Shown here one piece after another: positions 36,431-45,625 of a stretch of DNA of 64,000 nt (within the stretch, counting starts at the first letter, position 1; every line of letters starts with the position of its first letter). The position numbers and the translations under genes were made by a program. Source of the stretch: Marinobacter piscis (GTDB lineage: Bacteria > Pseudomonadota > Gammaproteobacteria > Pseudomonadales > Oleiphilaceae); the NCBI RefSeq assembly GCF_007671655.1, contig NZ_VCGX01000001.1, positions 372,001 through 436,000 on the forward strand, read 5' to 3'. The notes beneath the pieces were generated by a model. That model made no database searches. It was not told where the DNA came from and saw only the letters and a program-made list of their open reading frames with translations.

Positions 36431-36566
36431 ACGGCATCTTCAGGGATGCCAGCATGCCTGCAAATGACAGGTAACAAGTAACCAACGCCGGACATAAGAC
36501 CCCGGCTGAATCCGCAGGGCTCCCGGAACCTGCCCCGCGGACAACCACTGATAGCGTGTGGTACCT

Positions 36567-38249
36567 ATGACCGGCAAGAAAAAATCCGCTCAGGCCTCAG
36601 TCGAAGCCATGTACCGCGTATTCACCGTGCCCGAAGCACCGGAGTCTACGCTTAGTCGGATTGATCAGGACATATCCAGAAACCTTGCAGGCTTCCTGCA
36701 GGATCATATTGTGGCAGTTGAACGGGATCTTGCTGACGTTGAGAAAAACTTCTCCGACTACGCTATTCCCGAAAAGCCCGTGTTCGTGTCCGAACAGGCT
36801 CAGTTCCTGCTGGACAAGCTGGTCGCCAACTCTGTGCACACGGCGTCCCCCGCGTTTATCGGACATATGACCTCAGCGCTGCCCTATTTTATGCTGCCGC
36901 TGTCCAAGATCATGATCGCCCTGAACCAGAACCTGGTAAAGACCGAAACCTCCAAGGCCTTCACGCCCATGGAGCGACAGGTTCTGGGTATGATTCATCG
37001 ACTGGTCTATGAGGAAGACGGGGACTTTTATCGTAAGTGGATGCATGATCCGCGTTACGCCCTCGGCGCTATGTGCTCCGGTGGCACCATAGCCAACCTG
37101 ACAGCACTCTGGGTCGCCCGCAACCGGGCGTTCCCGGCAGAAGGCAGCTTCCGCGGCCTGCACCAGGAAGGTCTGTTCCGGGCCTTGAAGTATTACGGTT
37201 ACGAAGGCGCAGCGATTGTAGTCTCCCGGCGCGGCCACTACTCACTGGGCAAGGCTGCTGACGTACTGGGGCTGGGCCGGGAATCGCTGGTAGCGGTGGA
37301 AACCGACGATAACAACCGCATCCAGACCGACGCCCTGCGTGAAAAGTGCCTGGAACTGCAGAAAAAGAAAATCAAGGTTATGGCAATCTGCGGCATTGCC
37401 GGCACAACCGAGACGGGCAACGTGGACCCGTTGGATGCCATGGCCGACACAGCCCGCGAGTTTGGTGCTCACTTTCATGTGGATGCCGCCTGGGGCGGGC
37501 CAACGCTGTTTTCGAGAACCTACCGCCACCTGTTACGGGGTATCGAAAACGCAGACTCTGTCACTTTTGATGCCCATAAACAGCTGTATGTGCCCATGGG
37601 CGTCGGGCTGGTGGTATTCAAAGATCCAAGCCTGGCCAATGCCGTTGAGCACCACGCGCAATATATTATACGGAAGGGTTCGAGGGACCTGGGCACAACC
37701 ACACTGGAAGGCTCCCGCCCCGGCATGTCCATGCTGATTCATTCCGGACTGAAGATTCTGGCCCGGGAAGGCTATGAAATACTGATCGACCAGGGCATTG
37801 AGAAAGCCCGGGCTTTTGCCGACATGATAGAGGCACAGCCGGATTTTGAGCTGGTTACGGAACCCGAACTGAACATTCTTACCTACCGCTTCTGCCCGGC
37901 TAACGTTCAGCAGGCCCTGGCGGTCGCGGATTCGTTTCAGGCGGAAAAGCTCAACGCTTGCCTGAACAGCGTCACCAAGTTTATCCAGAAAACCCAGCGG
38001 GAGCGTGGCAAGGCCTTTGTCTCCAGAACCCGGCTGGAACCGGCCTGTTACTACCACTTTCCGTGCATTGTTTTCCGTGTGGTCCTGGCCAACCCTCTGA
38101 CTACCCCCCAAATTCTGGCCGACATTCTGGAAGAACAGCGAATACTCTCAGAAGAGCCTGGGATTCAGGACGAAGTCAGGATACTGCATCAGATGGCGGA
38201 CGCGGTGCTTAAGCAACCCCGATCTGCCGCACGCAGCTCAAATCAGTAG
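36567..38249 (+). CDS. panP: PLP-dependent aspartate 1-decarboxylase PanP
   Basis: 560 residues from the ATG at 36567 (a GTG at 36558 is also in frame). Group II PLP decarboxylase: 'MCSGGTIANLTALWVARNRAF', PLP-binding Asp in 'HFHVDAAWGG', Schiff-base Lys in 'FDAHKQLYVPMGVGLVVF', and 'SRPGMSMLIHSGLKIL'. This is the PanP type known from Vibrio, an alternative to PanD for making beta-alanine for pantothenate; closely related proteins are often called glutamate decarboxylase, so the substrate is inferred. CoaBC and CoaD act downstream in the same pathway. Its last bases overlap the convergent 88-residue gene. Confidence 0.82.
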   Translation: MTGKKKSAQASVEAMYRVFTVPEAPESTLSRIDQDISRNLAGFLQDHIVAVERDLADVEKNFSDYAIPEKPVFVSEQAQFLLDKLVANSVHTASPAFIGHMTSALPYFMLPLSKIMIALNQNLVKTETSKAFTPMERQVLGMIHRLVYEEDGDFYRKWMHDPRYALGAMCSGGTIANLTALWVARNRAFPAEGSFRGLHQEGLFRALKYYGYEGAAIVVSRRGHYSLGKAADVLGLGRESLVAVETDDNNRIQTDALREKCLELQKKKIKVMAICGIAGTTETGNVDPLDAMADTAREFGAHFHVDAAWGGPTLFSRTYRHLLRGIENADSVTFDAHKQLYVPMGVGLVVFKDPSLANAVEHHAQYIIRKGSRDLGTTTLEGSRPGMSMLIHSGLKILAREGYEILIDQGIEKARAFADMIEAQPDFELVTEPELNILTYRFCPANVQQALAVADSFQAEKLNACLNSVTKFIQKTQRERGKAFVSRTRLEPACYYHFPCIVFRVVLANPLTTPQILADILEEQRILSEEPGIQDEVRILHQMADAVLKQPRSAARSSNQ

Positions 38250-38509
38250 AGCGCCTCTTCGTCGTCCAGAACCTCATGAACGATCTCCAGAAACATACGA
38301 TCCGCATCACTCCACTCTTCCGGGATACGGATGTTGGTGTTGGCGCTGATTTCCCGGGCGATGACTTCGTCTGAATCAGGCTCGGAACGATACTTGCGGG
38401 CGATATCAACAGACTTTACAGCAATCGTCGGATCGCTCAGCACTTTTTTAATGAACACTCGCAGCTCATCAATCACCCTGGCCTGACGGCTTTCAATCGG
38501 CGTACTCAT
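38243..38509 (-). CDS. Small conserved-looking protein of unknown function
   Basis: 88 residues, acidic at the C terminus ('DDEEALY'). GAGG lies upstream of the ATG at 38509. Begins with a basic helix ('ESRQARVIDELRVFIKKVLSDP') followed by 'VDIARKYRSEPDSDEVIAREI' and 'RIPEEWSDADRMFLEIVHEVLDDEE'. No membrane segment or signal. I do not recognise a family. The 3' end overlaps the panP end by seven bases in convergent orientation. Codon use looks like its neighbours. Confidence 0.65.
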   Translation of the reverse strand: MSTPIESRQARVIDELRVFIKKVLSDPTIAVKSVDIARKYRSEPDSDEVIAREISANTNIRIPEEWSDADRMFLEIVHEVLDDEEALY

Positions 38510-38605
38510 ACCTCATCCTCCGGGCAAATTAATTCTCGGGGAGCTTTCCGCTCCTTAACAAGCGTACAGTATGACCAAACCTGCACATTACAGCCAGCCA
38601 CTGTA

Positions 38606-40165
38606 TCAGATGAAAATTCCACGCAGAGTGAAAAACAGAGTAGCCGCCATGGCCGCTGAAGCCGGCACTGTAATAATCCAGGCTGCTGCTATCCGCATCA
38701 GGTGCGAACGTTTGACCATCTCTTCTTTATAGATTTTCTTGAGGCGCTTTCTGTCTGATTTGGTCAGAGGCACATGCTTCTTTTTCTTGGCCTTTTTCAG
38801 TAGCTTTTCCATTTCTTCAACGGAAGCGTTGCGGAAATCATCCAGAAACGGCCGCAGTAATTCCAGGTCATCCGTGTCCCGCTCTTCCATGATTTTATGC
38901 AGCTGGGTGGCGTAATTGGACTTCAGGTACTCCCGCAGGAAGCCAACACCGAAAACACCGCCAATAGCAATGTGAGTAGAACTTACCGGCAAGCCCAGCT
39001 GGGACGCCAGAATAACCGTCAGCGCCGCGGAGAGCGCAATACAGAAGGCACGGGTTTTATCCAGTTCGGTAATCTCGGAGCCCACCGTTTTAATCAGGCG
39101 CGGGCCAAACAGCATGAGCCCCACTGTAAGCCCCAGGGCACCGATCATCATCACCCATAACGGAATACTGGCCGCAGTCTCCACAGAGCCGCTCGCCAGG
39201 GCTTCGTTGATAGCAGCAAGCGGTCCAATGGCGTTCGCCACGTCGTTGGCACCATGGGCAAAACTGAGCAGTGCTGCGGCAAAAATCAATGGCCAGGTGA
39301 ACAGGCCATTCACCCCGGCTGTACTGTTTTCCATGGTCGCGGCTCTGCGTGCCGCCAGCGACCGCACGATAAAGAACCCGACAGCCGCTACAGCCAGCCC
39401 TACCAGTGACGCTTCAAAAAAGCTCATATCGACGATTTTTTTAACGCCTTTGATCATCAGGTACGTACCGAATGCCCAGGCCATGATCGCCACCAGCCAG
39501 GGCACAAATATGCGGGCAGCCGGTATGACGTTATGCCGGTAAAGTACCGTTTTATTGATAATGAACAAAAACAATGCGGCCAGGGCGCCGCCGAGCACTG
39601 GCGAGATAACCCAGCTGCCGACAATCTTGCCCATCACAGCCCAGTCTGCAATGCCCCAGCCACCGGCAGCGATACCTGCACCCAGCACACCGCCAACAAT
39701 AGAATGGGTAGTGGATACAGGTGCCCCCATCCAGGTTGCGAGGTTAAGCCACAGCGCACCCGCCAGCAACGCAGCAGTCATCAGCCAGACAAACGCGCGG
39801 CTGTCATCAAGCCGGGTGGGGTCAATAATCCCCCCCTTTATAGTGGAAACCACATCGCCGCCGGCAATCAGCGCGCCGCCGGATTCAAAGATACCTGCAA
39901 TAACAACCGCCGCACCCAGTGACAATGCACCGGAACCAACGGCCGGCCCCACGTTATTCGCCACATCATTGGCGCCAATATTGATGGCCATATAGCCGCC
40001 GATAACAGCCGCAGCCATCAACAATGTACTGTTTGGCATCCCGTCACTGAAGGCACCTACTATCAGCCAGACACCAAGCAAAAACAGAAAGCTGAACCCG
40101 ATCCGGTAGCGCTCTGTGGCGTTGCTGGTAAGAAGAGTGTCCAGAAATCCGCTTGAACGGGCCAT
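38606..40165 (-). CDS. pit: Inorganic phosphate transporter, PiT family
   Basis: 519 residues from the ATG at 40165 (another at 40180 gives 524). About ten membrane segments with the two inverted PD001131-type signatures 'GANDVANNVGPAVGSGAL' and 'GANDVANAIGPLAAINEAL', and 'PVSTTHSIVGGVLGAG' and 'PVSSTHIAIGGVFGVG'. The cytoplasmic C-terminal region is Lys-rich ('KLLKKAKKKKHVPLTKSD'). Low-affinity, proton- or sodium-coupled phosphate uptake is typical; sodium is common in marine bacteria but cannot be read here. Divergent from a diguanylate cyclase gene. Confidence 0.9.
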   Translation of the reverse strand: MARSSGFLDTLLTSNATERYRIGFSFLFLLGVWLIVGAFSDGMPNSTLLMAAAVIGGYMAINIGANDVANNVGPAVGSGALSLGAAVVIAGIFESGGALIAGGDVVSTIKGGIIDPTRLDDSRAFVWLMTAALLAGALWLNLATWMGAPVSTTHSIVGGVLGAGIAAGGWGIADWAVMGKIVGSWVISPVLGGALAALFLFIINKTVLYRHNVIPAARIFVPWLVAIMAWAFGTYLMIKGVKKIVDMSFFEASLVGLAVAAVGFFIVRSLAARRAATMENSTAGVNGLFTWPLIFAAALLSFAHGANDVANAIGPLAAINEALASGSVETAASIPLWVMMIGALGLTVGLMLFGPRLIKTVGSEITELDKTRAFCIALSAALTVILASQLGLPVSSTHIAIGGVFGVGFLREYLKSNYATQLHKIMEERDTDDLELLRPFLDDFRNASVEEMEKLLKKAKKKKHVPLTKSDRKRLKKIYKEEMVKRSHLMRIAAAWIITVPASAAMAATLFFTLRGIFI

Positions 40166-40360
40166 AACAGAAAGTCTCATGTGGGCAGAGTGGAGAATGA
40201 ACCGCAATGTTGCGCGCAACTATAAGTTTTTTGCAATTGAATTGAAACAAGGGCCGCCATAAGGACTTCTTCACATATCACACATGTAACTGGTGCATAC
40301 AGACCTTGAATGGCCCACAATGATTAAAAGCAGGGCGCTGTTGATACAGGCGGGGCGACC

Positions 40361-41461
40361 ATGAATAAAGACTTTTCCTCAGGCTACAAGGCCACACGGG
40401 AGCGAGAAAACGCACAGGTATCAAAAATACTGACCTGGCTGTCGCTTGCAGCTATGGCGTTTCTTGTTGGCATTGGCTTTAAAGCCTGGTTTTCCGGTCA
40501 CACATCCCACGCCTTTTTCCTGTGGGCGTTTACGCTTCCAGTGATTATAAACATGGGTCTGTTTGCCTGGAAACGAGACCTCTCCCTGCAGAAAACAGGG
40601 CTATTGGTAACTGTCAGCATGCTCTTTACTTACCTGATTGCATCCGGCGGAGAAAACAACACCGGGCCACTGTGGTTTTATGTTTTCCCGCCTTTGCTGT
40701 TTTTCCTGACCAACCTGAAAACCGGCACTATGATTCTATTGCTGGTTTACCTGGTTGCTATTGTTGTCTTCCAGTTCCCCGGCCTGCCTTTCGTGCTTGC
40801 CGAATACAGCCGTGACTTCAAAATCCGCTTTTTTGCCACACTCTCCTTTGAATCGGTTTTCTGCTTTATTCTGGAGACCAGCCGGTTAAAAGCCCGAAAC
40901 CAACTACTCGACCTGGCCCGGACGCACGAGCATGCAGCCAGAACCGATGAGCTTACCGGCCTTGCCAATCGTCGCGACATCCTCAGCCGCTTATCGGAAG
41001 AGTTTTCCCGGTACAAACGTTTGGGCCACCACTTTTCGATTGTTTTGATCGACCTGGATCTGTTCAAAAACATCAACGACGTTTATGGCCACAACGCCGG
41101 AGATGCAGCCCTGAAACAGTTTGCGAGCCTGAGTCAACGTCTTGTTCGCAACACAGACGTTGCTGCTCGCTGGGGCGGCGAAGAATTCTTACTGATGCTG
41201 CCCGACACCTCTCTGATCTCTGCACTGACGCTGGCTGAGCGCTTACGCACAGAGGTGGCTGCTGCAAACTTTACGTTCAACAACCAGCGTTTACCGCTGA
41301 CAATCAGTGCAGGGGTTTGCTCTGTGTCGCAGGCAGGTTCCATTGATGACATGCTCAGACAGGCAGACCTGCAGCTATACTGCGCCAAAGAGTCTGGCCG
41401 GAACCGGGTCGTGCCCCGGGTACGTAATAATCAACAAGCCTTTGCCGACGTCACCGCTTGA
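40361..41461 (+). CDS. Membrane diguanylate cyclase (GGDEF)
   Basis: 366 residues. Five or six membrane segments in the first 180 residues, then a GGDEF domain from about 195: 'DELTGLANRRDIL', 'IDLDLFKNINDVYGHNAGDAALK', active site 'RWGGEEFLLMLPD', and an inhibitory I-site RxxD (RNTD) five residues before GGEEF. All catalytic residues are intact, so it should make c-di-GMP and be product-inhibited. The membrane part has no recognised sensory domain. It is followed by a flavodoxin and a GGDEF/EAL protein in the same direction. Confidence 0.92.
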   Translation: MNKDFSSGYKATRERENAQVSKILTWLSLAAMAFLVGIGFKAWFSGHTSHAFFLWAFTLPVIINMGLFAWKRDLSLQKTGLLVTVSMLFTYLIASGGENNTGPLWFYVFPPLLFFLTNLKTGTMILLLVYLVAIVVFQFPGLPFVLAEYSRDFKIRFFATLSFESVFCFILETSRLKARNQLLDLARTHEHAARTDELTGLANRRDILSRLSEEFSRYKRLGHHFSIVLIDLDLFKNINDVYGHNAGDAALKQFASLSQRLVRNTDVAARWGGEEFLLMLPDTSLISALTLAERLRTEVAAANFTFNNQRLPLTISAGVCSVSQAGSIDDMLRQADLQLYCAKESGRNRVVPRVRNNQQAFADVTA

Positions 41462-41533
41462 GGCTGTTCACCCGGAACGCTATCATCCGGCGAACTATTT
41501 TCTGACCCGCTCTTGCAAGAAACAGGTAACTCC

Positions 41534-41986
41534 ATGGCAAGTATCAAAATATTGGTTGGCAGTGTGTTCGGAGGCGCTCTGAAAACTGCCCGAGCTATTG
41601 AAAGTACTCTGGAGGCAGAAGGCTATCCTGTGTCGGTTCTGGAAAACCCGACGCTTTCTGACATAGCCTCCGGCTCTTCGCCACTGCTGGTTTGCACGTC
41701 GACTACAGGCCAGGGAGAAATTCCCGGCAACCTGCTTCCCTTTTATGTTAACTTGCGGGAGCAGTTACCACAGCAGCCAGGCCGTCCATTCGGGGTTATT
41801 GTTCTGGGAGACAGCTCCTACGGCGACACTTTCTGCGGAGCCGGCGACCTCATGGAAGAGGCGTTTTACGAAACCGCGGCCCGCAAAGTTGGCCCGACGC
41901 TGCGCATCGATGCACTGGAGACACCGGAGCCGGAAGCCGAAGCTCTGCCCTGGGCCCGGGAATGGGCATCCTCAGTTCTGGCATAA
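41534..41986 (+). CDS. Flavodoxin-like protein (MioC/YqcA type)
   Basis: 150 residues from the ATG at 41534 (AGGTAA upstream). Begins 'ASIKILVGSVFGGALKTARAIESTLE', a modified FMN phosphate loop, then 'LLVCTSTTGQGEIPGNLLPF' and 'FGVIVLGDSSYGDTFCGAGDLMEE', which are the flavodoxin FMN-contact loops of MioC/YqcA. Short-chain electron carrier or assembly factor; its partner is unknown. It stands between a diguanylate cyclase and an EAL-domain gene, with gaps of 72 and 70 bases. Confidence 0.88.
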   Translation: MASIKILVGSVFGGALKTARAIESTLEAEGYPVSVLENPTLSDIASGSSPLLVCTSTTGQGEIPGNLLPFYVNLREQLPQQPGRPFGVIVLGDSSYGDTFCGAGDLMEEAFYETAARKVGPTLRIDALETPEPEAEALPWAREWASSVLA

Positions 41987-42056
41987 GCGCATCCCCGGCC
42001 GGCGGCCGGCCAGACCCGGTAGCCGGGCAGAAACCAACAATAAAAAGCGATGAGTT

Positions 42057-44615
42057 GTGACACAGACCCGAAGGCCCCGCATTCAGGTTGTACTGGTGCT
42101 TGTGTATTTCCTGGCAGTCATGTGCCAGGTTGCGGAAGCTGCGACTCTCACCAACGCCCGGTTCATGCTCCTTCCTGCTGGCACAGAGCTTTCTCCCTTC
42201 GAAGCCGCAGCGTCAGACAACTGGCAACCCCTTGAAACCCATCGCCCGAACTTTGGCTACACTCAAAAGGTTGCCTGGCTTCGTCTTGATGTTCCTGCCG
42301 CCAGTCAGACAGATCTGCTGGAGATCGCCTACTCCCAGCTCGATCACATCAGCTTCTACCTGCTAAAGGATGGCGAGCTTGTTGATACCTTCGTTACCGG
42401 GGATCTCTATCCGTTCGCCCAGCGCCCCGTGCTCAACCGCCATTTCCTGTTTCCATTCACACCCGCTAAAAACAGTGACCAGCAAATTCTTCTGGAGGTC
42501 CATACAAAAGGAAGCCTCCAGATGCCCCTGGCTTTGTGGGATACACAAGAGTTTTTTGAGCACGCATCCATTGAAGAGCAGTTACATGCTGTTTATTACG
42601 GCATATTGATCAGCGTGATCTTTTTCAACCTGTTTGTCTTTTTTGCCCTGCGCGAACCTGTTTATCTGCTTTATGTACTCTCCACCTCTGGTTATCTGCT
42701 GCTAACCAGCAACCTCAATGGCACTGCCTTCCAGCTGTTCTGGCCTGACAGCCCCGGAGTGCAGAACTTTGCCATGCTTTTGACTGTGCCCCTGGCGTCA
42801 ATGTTCACACTGCTTTTCTCGCGCTCTTTCCTTAAACTCAAAGAGACCGGACCTGTCCTGAACCAGGCAGTACTCGGGCTGGTCATACTTAATGCCCTGG
42901 TGGTCGTCATGGCCGGCTTTATTGAGTACACCATAGCGATACGCATCGCCGTGGCCCTGGCGATCCCCAGTACGCTACTGCTCACAGCCATTGGCCCTAT
43001 TCAGTTAATGAAAGGGGCGCCTCAGGCCGGCTATTACACGGTGGCCTGGGGCGCGCTCACCCTTGGCAGCGCCATTATGGCTGCCAACAAGTACGGACTG
43101 CTCCCCAGCAACTTCATTACCACCTATGGCCTGGAGCTTGGCTCCGCATTTGAAACCCTTCTGCTTACCCTGGCGCTGGCGGTACGCATTTACCATGAGC
43201 GCCAGGAAAAACTGACTTCCCGCGAAGCCGAACTGGCAGCAATGGCGGCCAGCCGCTCAGCTGAGCTCAAATTGATTGAGAGCGCCCTGCACAATCCACT
43301 CACCGGGCTTCCCAATCGCACCCGCTTTGAAATTCAGGTCAATGACCTGATTCGCCAGGCGCCGGAAAGGCGGTACGGCGTTGTTCTGATTCACCTGAAT
43401 AACCTGAGTTCCGTAACCAAAACTCTGGGGCATCAGAGCAGTGACGCCATACTTGAAAAAGCAGCCGGCCACCTGAATAGAATTGCGAAAGGGCTCCCTG
43501 GCATTATCTCTTTGGAGCGCTCGGAAAGGGGCAGTGTTTTTGTGGCCTCCCTGGATACAGAAACCTTTGCCTGCTTTGTTAATGCCAGTATTGCAGAAAG
43601 CGCTAACCGATCGGTTGCGCGCTCCATGGAGGACGTCCGGCGTCCGATTGACTTTCTTGGTATGAAGGTACCTCTGAACGCCCGTCTGGGGGTTGCAATC
43701 GCGCCACTTCACGGGTCAGAAGCCACCGCCCTGATCCGTAAAGCTGCGATAGCAGAGGGATCCAGACGGGCCCGGGAGCGGGGCCTTGCCTATTACGACC
43801 CATCTGTAGACTCTTACAGCGCCGACCGGCTGACCATGGTCTCTGAGCTGCAGCAGGCTCTGGCGAATAATGAACTCAGGCTCTACCTGCAGCCGAAACT
43901 GGATTGCAGAACCGGAAGGGTTTCTGGCCTGGAAACTCTTATTCGCTGGCCCGGCAGAAGCAAACCTGTGGGTGCAGACAAAATCATTCTATTGGCGGAA
44001 CAGACCGGGCTGATCAAACCGCTGACTCGCTGGGTATTGCGCCAGTCAGTATTAATACGTGAGCGCCTGTGCGCCGAGAGACACACCGTTCAGCTCTCGG
44101 TAAACATTTCCCCCAACAACCTTCGGGAACCGGACTTTCCGGCGTTTGTGGGCCAGTTGATGAGCGATAACCCACGACACAAGGGCGCTATCATCTTTGA
44201 AATCACCGAAACATCGATGATGCAGGATCCGGCCAATGCCCTGACAGCCGTTAACTCATTAGCCAGCGCCGGTATCCCGGTGTCTATTGATGACTTCGGG
44301 TCCGGGTATTCATCACTGTCCTATATCAAGCAGCTGCCCGCCAGTGAGATCAAGATTGACCGCTCACTCATTACCGATATTGCCACACGGGAAGAAGACA
44401 GGGTTATTGTTCAGACCACCATCAATATGTGTCACAGCCTTGGTTACCGCGTCGTGGCTGAAGGGGTGGAAGATACAGCCACAGAACAGCTGCTAATGAG
44501 CATGGGGTGCGACATGATTCAGGGTTACCTGCTAAGCCCGCCCCTGCCCATCGAAGAGGCTCTAGTCTGGCTGGATGATCGACAGGAACCCGGCACCTTT
44601 CCGGGCCCCGGGTGA
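42057..44615 (+). CDS. 7TMR-DISM membrane receptor with degenerate GGDEF and EAL domains
   Basis: 852 residues from a GTG at 42057. Signal peptide (residues 1-28, ending AEA), then the extracellular 7TMR-DISMED2 domain (about 30-170; 'VAWLRLDVPAAS', 'FYLLKDGEL'), seven membrane segments at about 185-385, a short coiled coil and a GGDEF-like domain from about 410. Its active site is lost (the GGDEF position reads DTETF). The C-terminal EAL domain keeps the key motifs: 'GLETLIRW' (E retained, A changed to T), 'LSVNISPNNL', 'FEITETSMM', 'IDDFGSGYSSLSYI', 'EIKIDRSLI', 'EGVED' and 'QGYLLSPPLP'. Likely an active c-di-GMP phosphodiesterase controlled by a carbohydrate-type extracellular ligand. Confidence 0.87.
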   Translation: MTQTRRPRIQVVLVLVYFLAVMCQVAEAATLTNARFMLLPAGTELSPFEAAASDNWQPLETHRPNFGYTQKVAWLRLDVPAASQTDLLEIAYSQLDHISFYLLKDGELVDTFVTGDLYPFAQRPVLNRHFLFPFTPAKNSDQQILLEVHTKGSLQMPLALWDTQEFFEHASIEEQLHAVYYGILISVIFFNLFVFFALREPVYLLYVLSTSGYLLLTSNLNGTAFQLFWPDSPGVQNFAMLLTVPLASMFTLLFSRSFLKLKETGPVLNQAVLGLVILNALVVVMAGFIEYTIAIRIAVALAIPSTLLLTAIGPIQLMKGAPQAGYYTVAWGALTLGSAIMAANKYGLLPSNFITTYGLELGSAFETLLLTLALAVRIYHERQEKLTSREAELAAMAASRSAELKLIESALHNPLTGLPNRTRFEIQVNDLIRQAPERRYGVVLIHLNNLSSVTKTLGHQSSDAILEKAAGHLNRIAKGLPGIISLERSERGSVFVASLDTETFACFVNASIAESANRSVARSMEDVRRPIDFLGMKVPLNARLGVAIAPLHGSEATALIRKAAIAEGSRRARERGLAYYDPSVDSYSADRLTMVSELQQALANNELRLYLQPKLDCRTGRVSGLETLIRWPGRSKPVGADKIILLAEQTGLIKPLTRWVLRQSVLIRERLCAERHTVQLSVNISPNNLREPDFPAFVGQLMSDNPRHKGAIIFEITETSMMQDPANALTAVNSLASAGIPVSIDDFGSGYSSLSYIKQLPASEIKIDRSLITDIATREEDRVIVQTTINMCHSLGYRVVAEGVEDTATEQLLMSMGCDMIQGYLLSPPLPIEEALVWLDDRQEPGTFPGPG

Positions 44616-44628
44616 TCATTCACTGCGA

Positions 44629-45483
44629 TCAGCGCTGACGGATCAGTGCTTCCTGTGTTGTCGAAGCCACCAACGTGCCTTGCTGATTGAAAAAATTGCC
44701 CCGGTTAAAGCCGCGCCCGGCAGACGCACTCGGGCTATCCTTGTCATACAGCAGCCACTCTTCCATACGGAAATCCCGGTGAAACCAGATCGCATGATCA
44801 AGACTTGCGATCTGCATCCCCTTGTTCATGAAAGACACACCGTGGGGGTTGAGGGAAGTTCCCAAAAAGGAAAAATCCGATGCATAGGTCAGCAGACAGC
44901 GGTGCAGAACCGGATCATCGGGCAAGGGGCCCAGTGCTCGTACCCAGCTCTGTTTATGAGGTGGACGTTTTTCGGGTTTCAGAGGGTTAACAGGGTTTAC
45001 CGGCCGGATTTCAATCGGGCGATCGCGAGTCATGATCTCACCCAGTTTCTCGGGCACGTGCGGCGCTACCAGCTTGCCCCAATCCTGCTCGGAACGAAGT
45101 GAAGCAGGGTCGGGTGCGTCGGGCATAGCCGCCTGATGCTCAAAACCGTCTTCGAGGGCATGAAACGACATGATGGCGGTCAGGATTTCCTTTCCATCCT
45201 GACAGGCACTGACCCGGCGAACGGCGAAACTGCGCCCGTCGCGCACACGCTGAACTTCGTAATCGATCGGCATGTGCTGGTTGCCCGGACGCAGAAAGTA
45301 GGCATGCATGGAATGGCAGAGGCGGTTCTCGACTGTATGGCTGGCGGCCATCAACGCCTGCCCGAGAACCTGCCCTCCAAACACGTGTGGAAACCCAAGG
45401 TCCTGGCTATCGCCCCGAAAATGGTCATCACCAATGGGAGCCAGATACAGCAGTTCCACCAGTCTTTTTGTAATTTCAAGCAT
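44629..45483 (-). CDS. tesB: Acyl-CoA thioesterase II
   Basis: 284 residues, normal for TesB. Double hot-dog protein: 'VFGGQVLGQALMAA' with 'HSMHAYFLRPG' in the first half, and catalytic residues in 'YASDFSFLGT' (Asp), 'ASLDHAIWFH' and 'TLVASTTQEALIR' (Thr/Gln). It hydrolyses medium- and long-chain acyl-CoA. GGAGCAGG precedes the ATG. It converges on the GGDEF/EAL gene with a 13-base gap and diverges from hpt. Confidence 0.95.
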   Translation of the reverse strand: MLEITKRLVELLYLAPIGDDHFRGDSQDLGFPHVFGGQVLGQALMAASHTVENRLCHSMHAYFLRPGNQHMPIDYEVQRVRDGRSFAVRRVSACQDGKEILTAIMSFHALEDGFEHQAAMPDAPDPASLRSEQDWGKLVAPHVPEKLGEIMTRDRPIEIRPVNPVNPLKPEKRPPHKQSWVRALGPLPDDPVLHRCLLTYASDFSFLGTSLNPHGVSFMNKGMQIASLDHAIWFHRDFRMEEWLLYDKDSPSASAGRGFNRGNFFNQQGTLVASTTQEALIRQR

Positions 45484-45591
45484 GCCTGCTCCAGTCAGTT
45501 CGTTTTATCGTTAGCTGCGTAATCATACCCATCACGAGCCCATTGACCAATACTGATGTGATTCCCCCTCCCTTCTGCCTGCCCTCTTCGG

Positions 45592-45597
45592 TATAAT
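45592..45597 (+). promoter_or_regulatory. -10 element of hpt
   Basis: TATAAT at 45592-45597, 29 bases before the hpt start. No good -35 is seen at the right distance. Confidence 0.5.
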
Positions 45598-45625
45598 CGC
45601 CGGTTTTACGACAGGACCGACCGTT

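Noticed and set aside
41997..42030. GC-rich hairpin (GGCCGGC repeats) between the flavodoxin and the GGDEF/EAL gene
   Set aside because: Several alternative pairings and no T-run; not enough to call a terminator.
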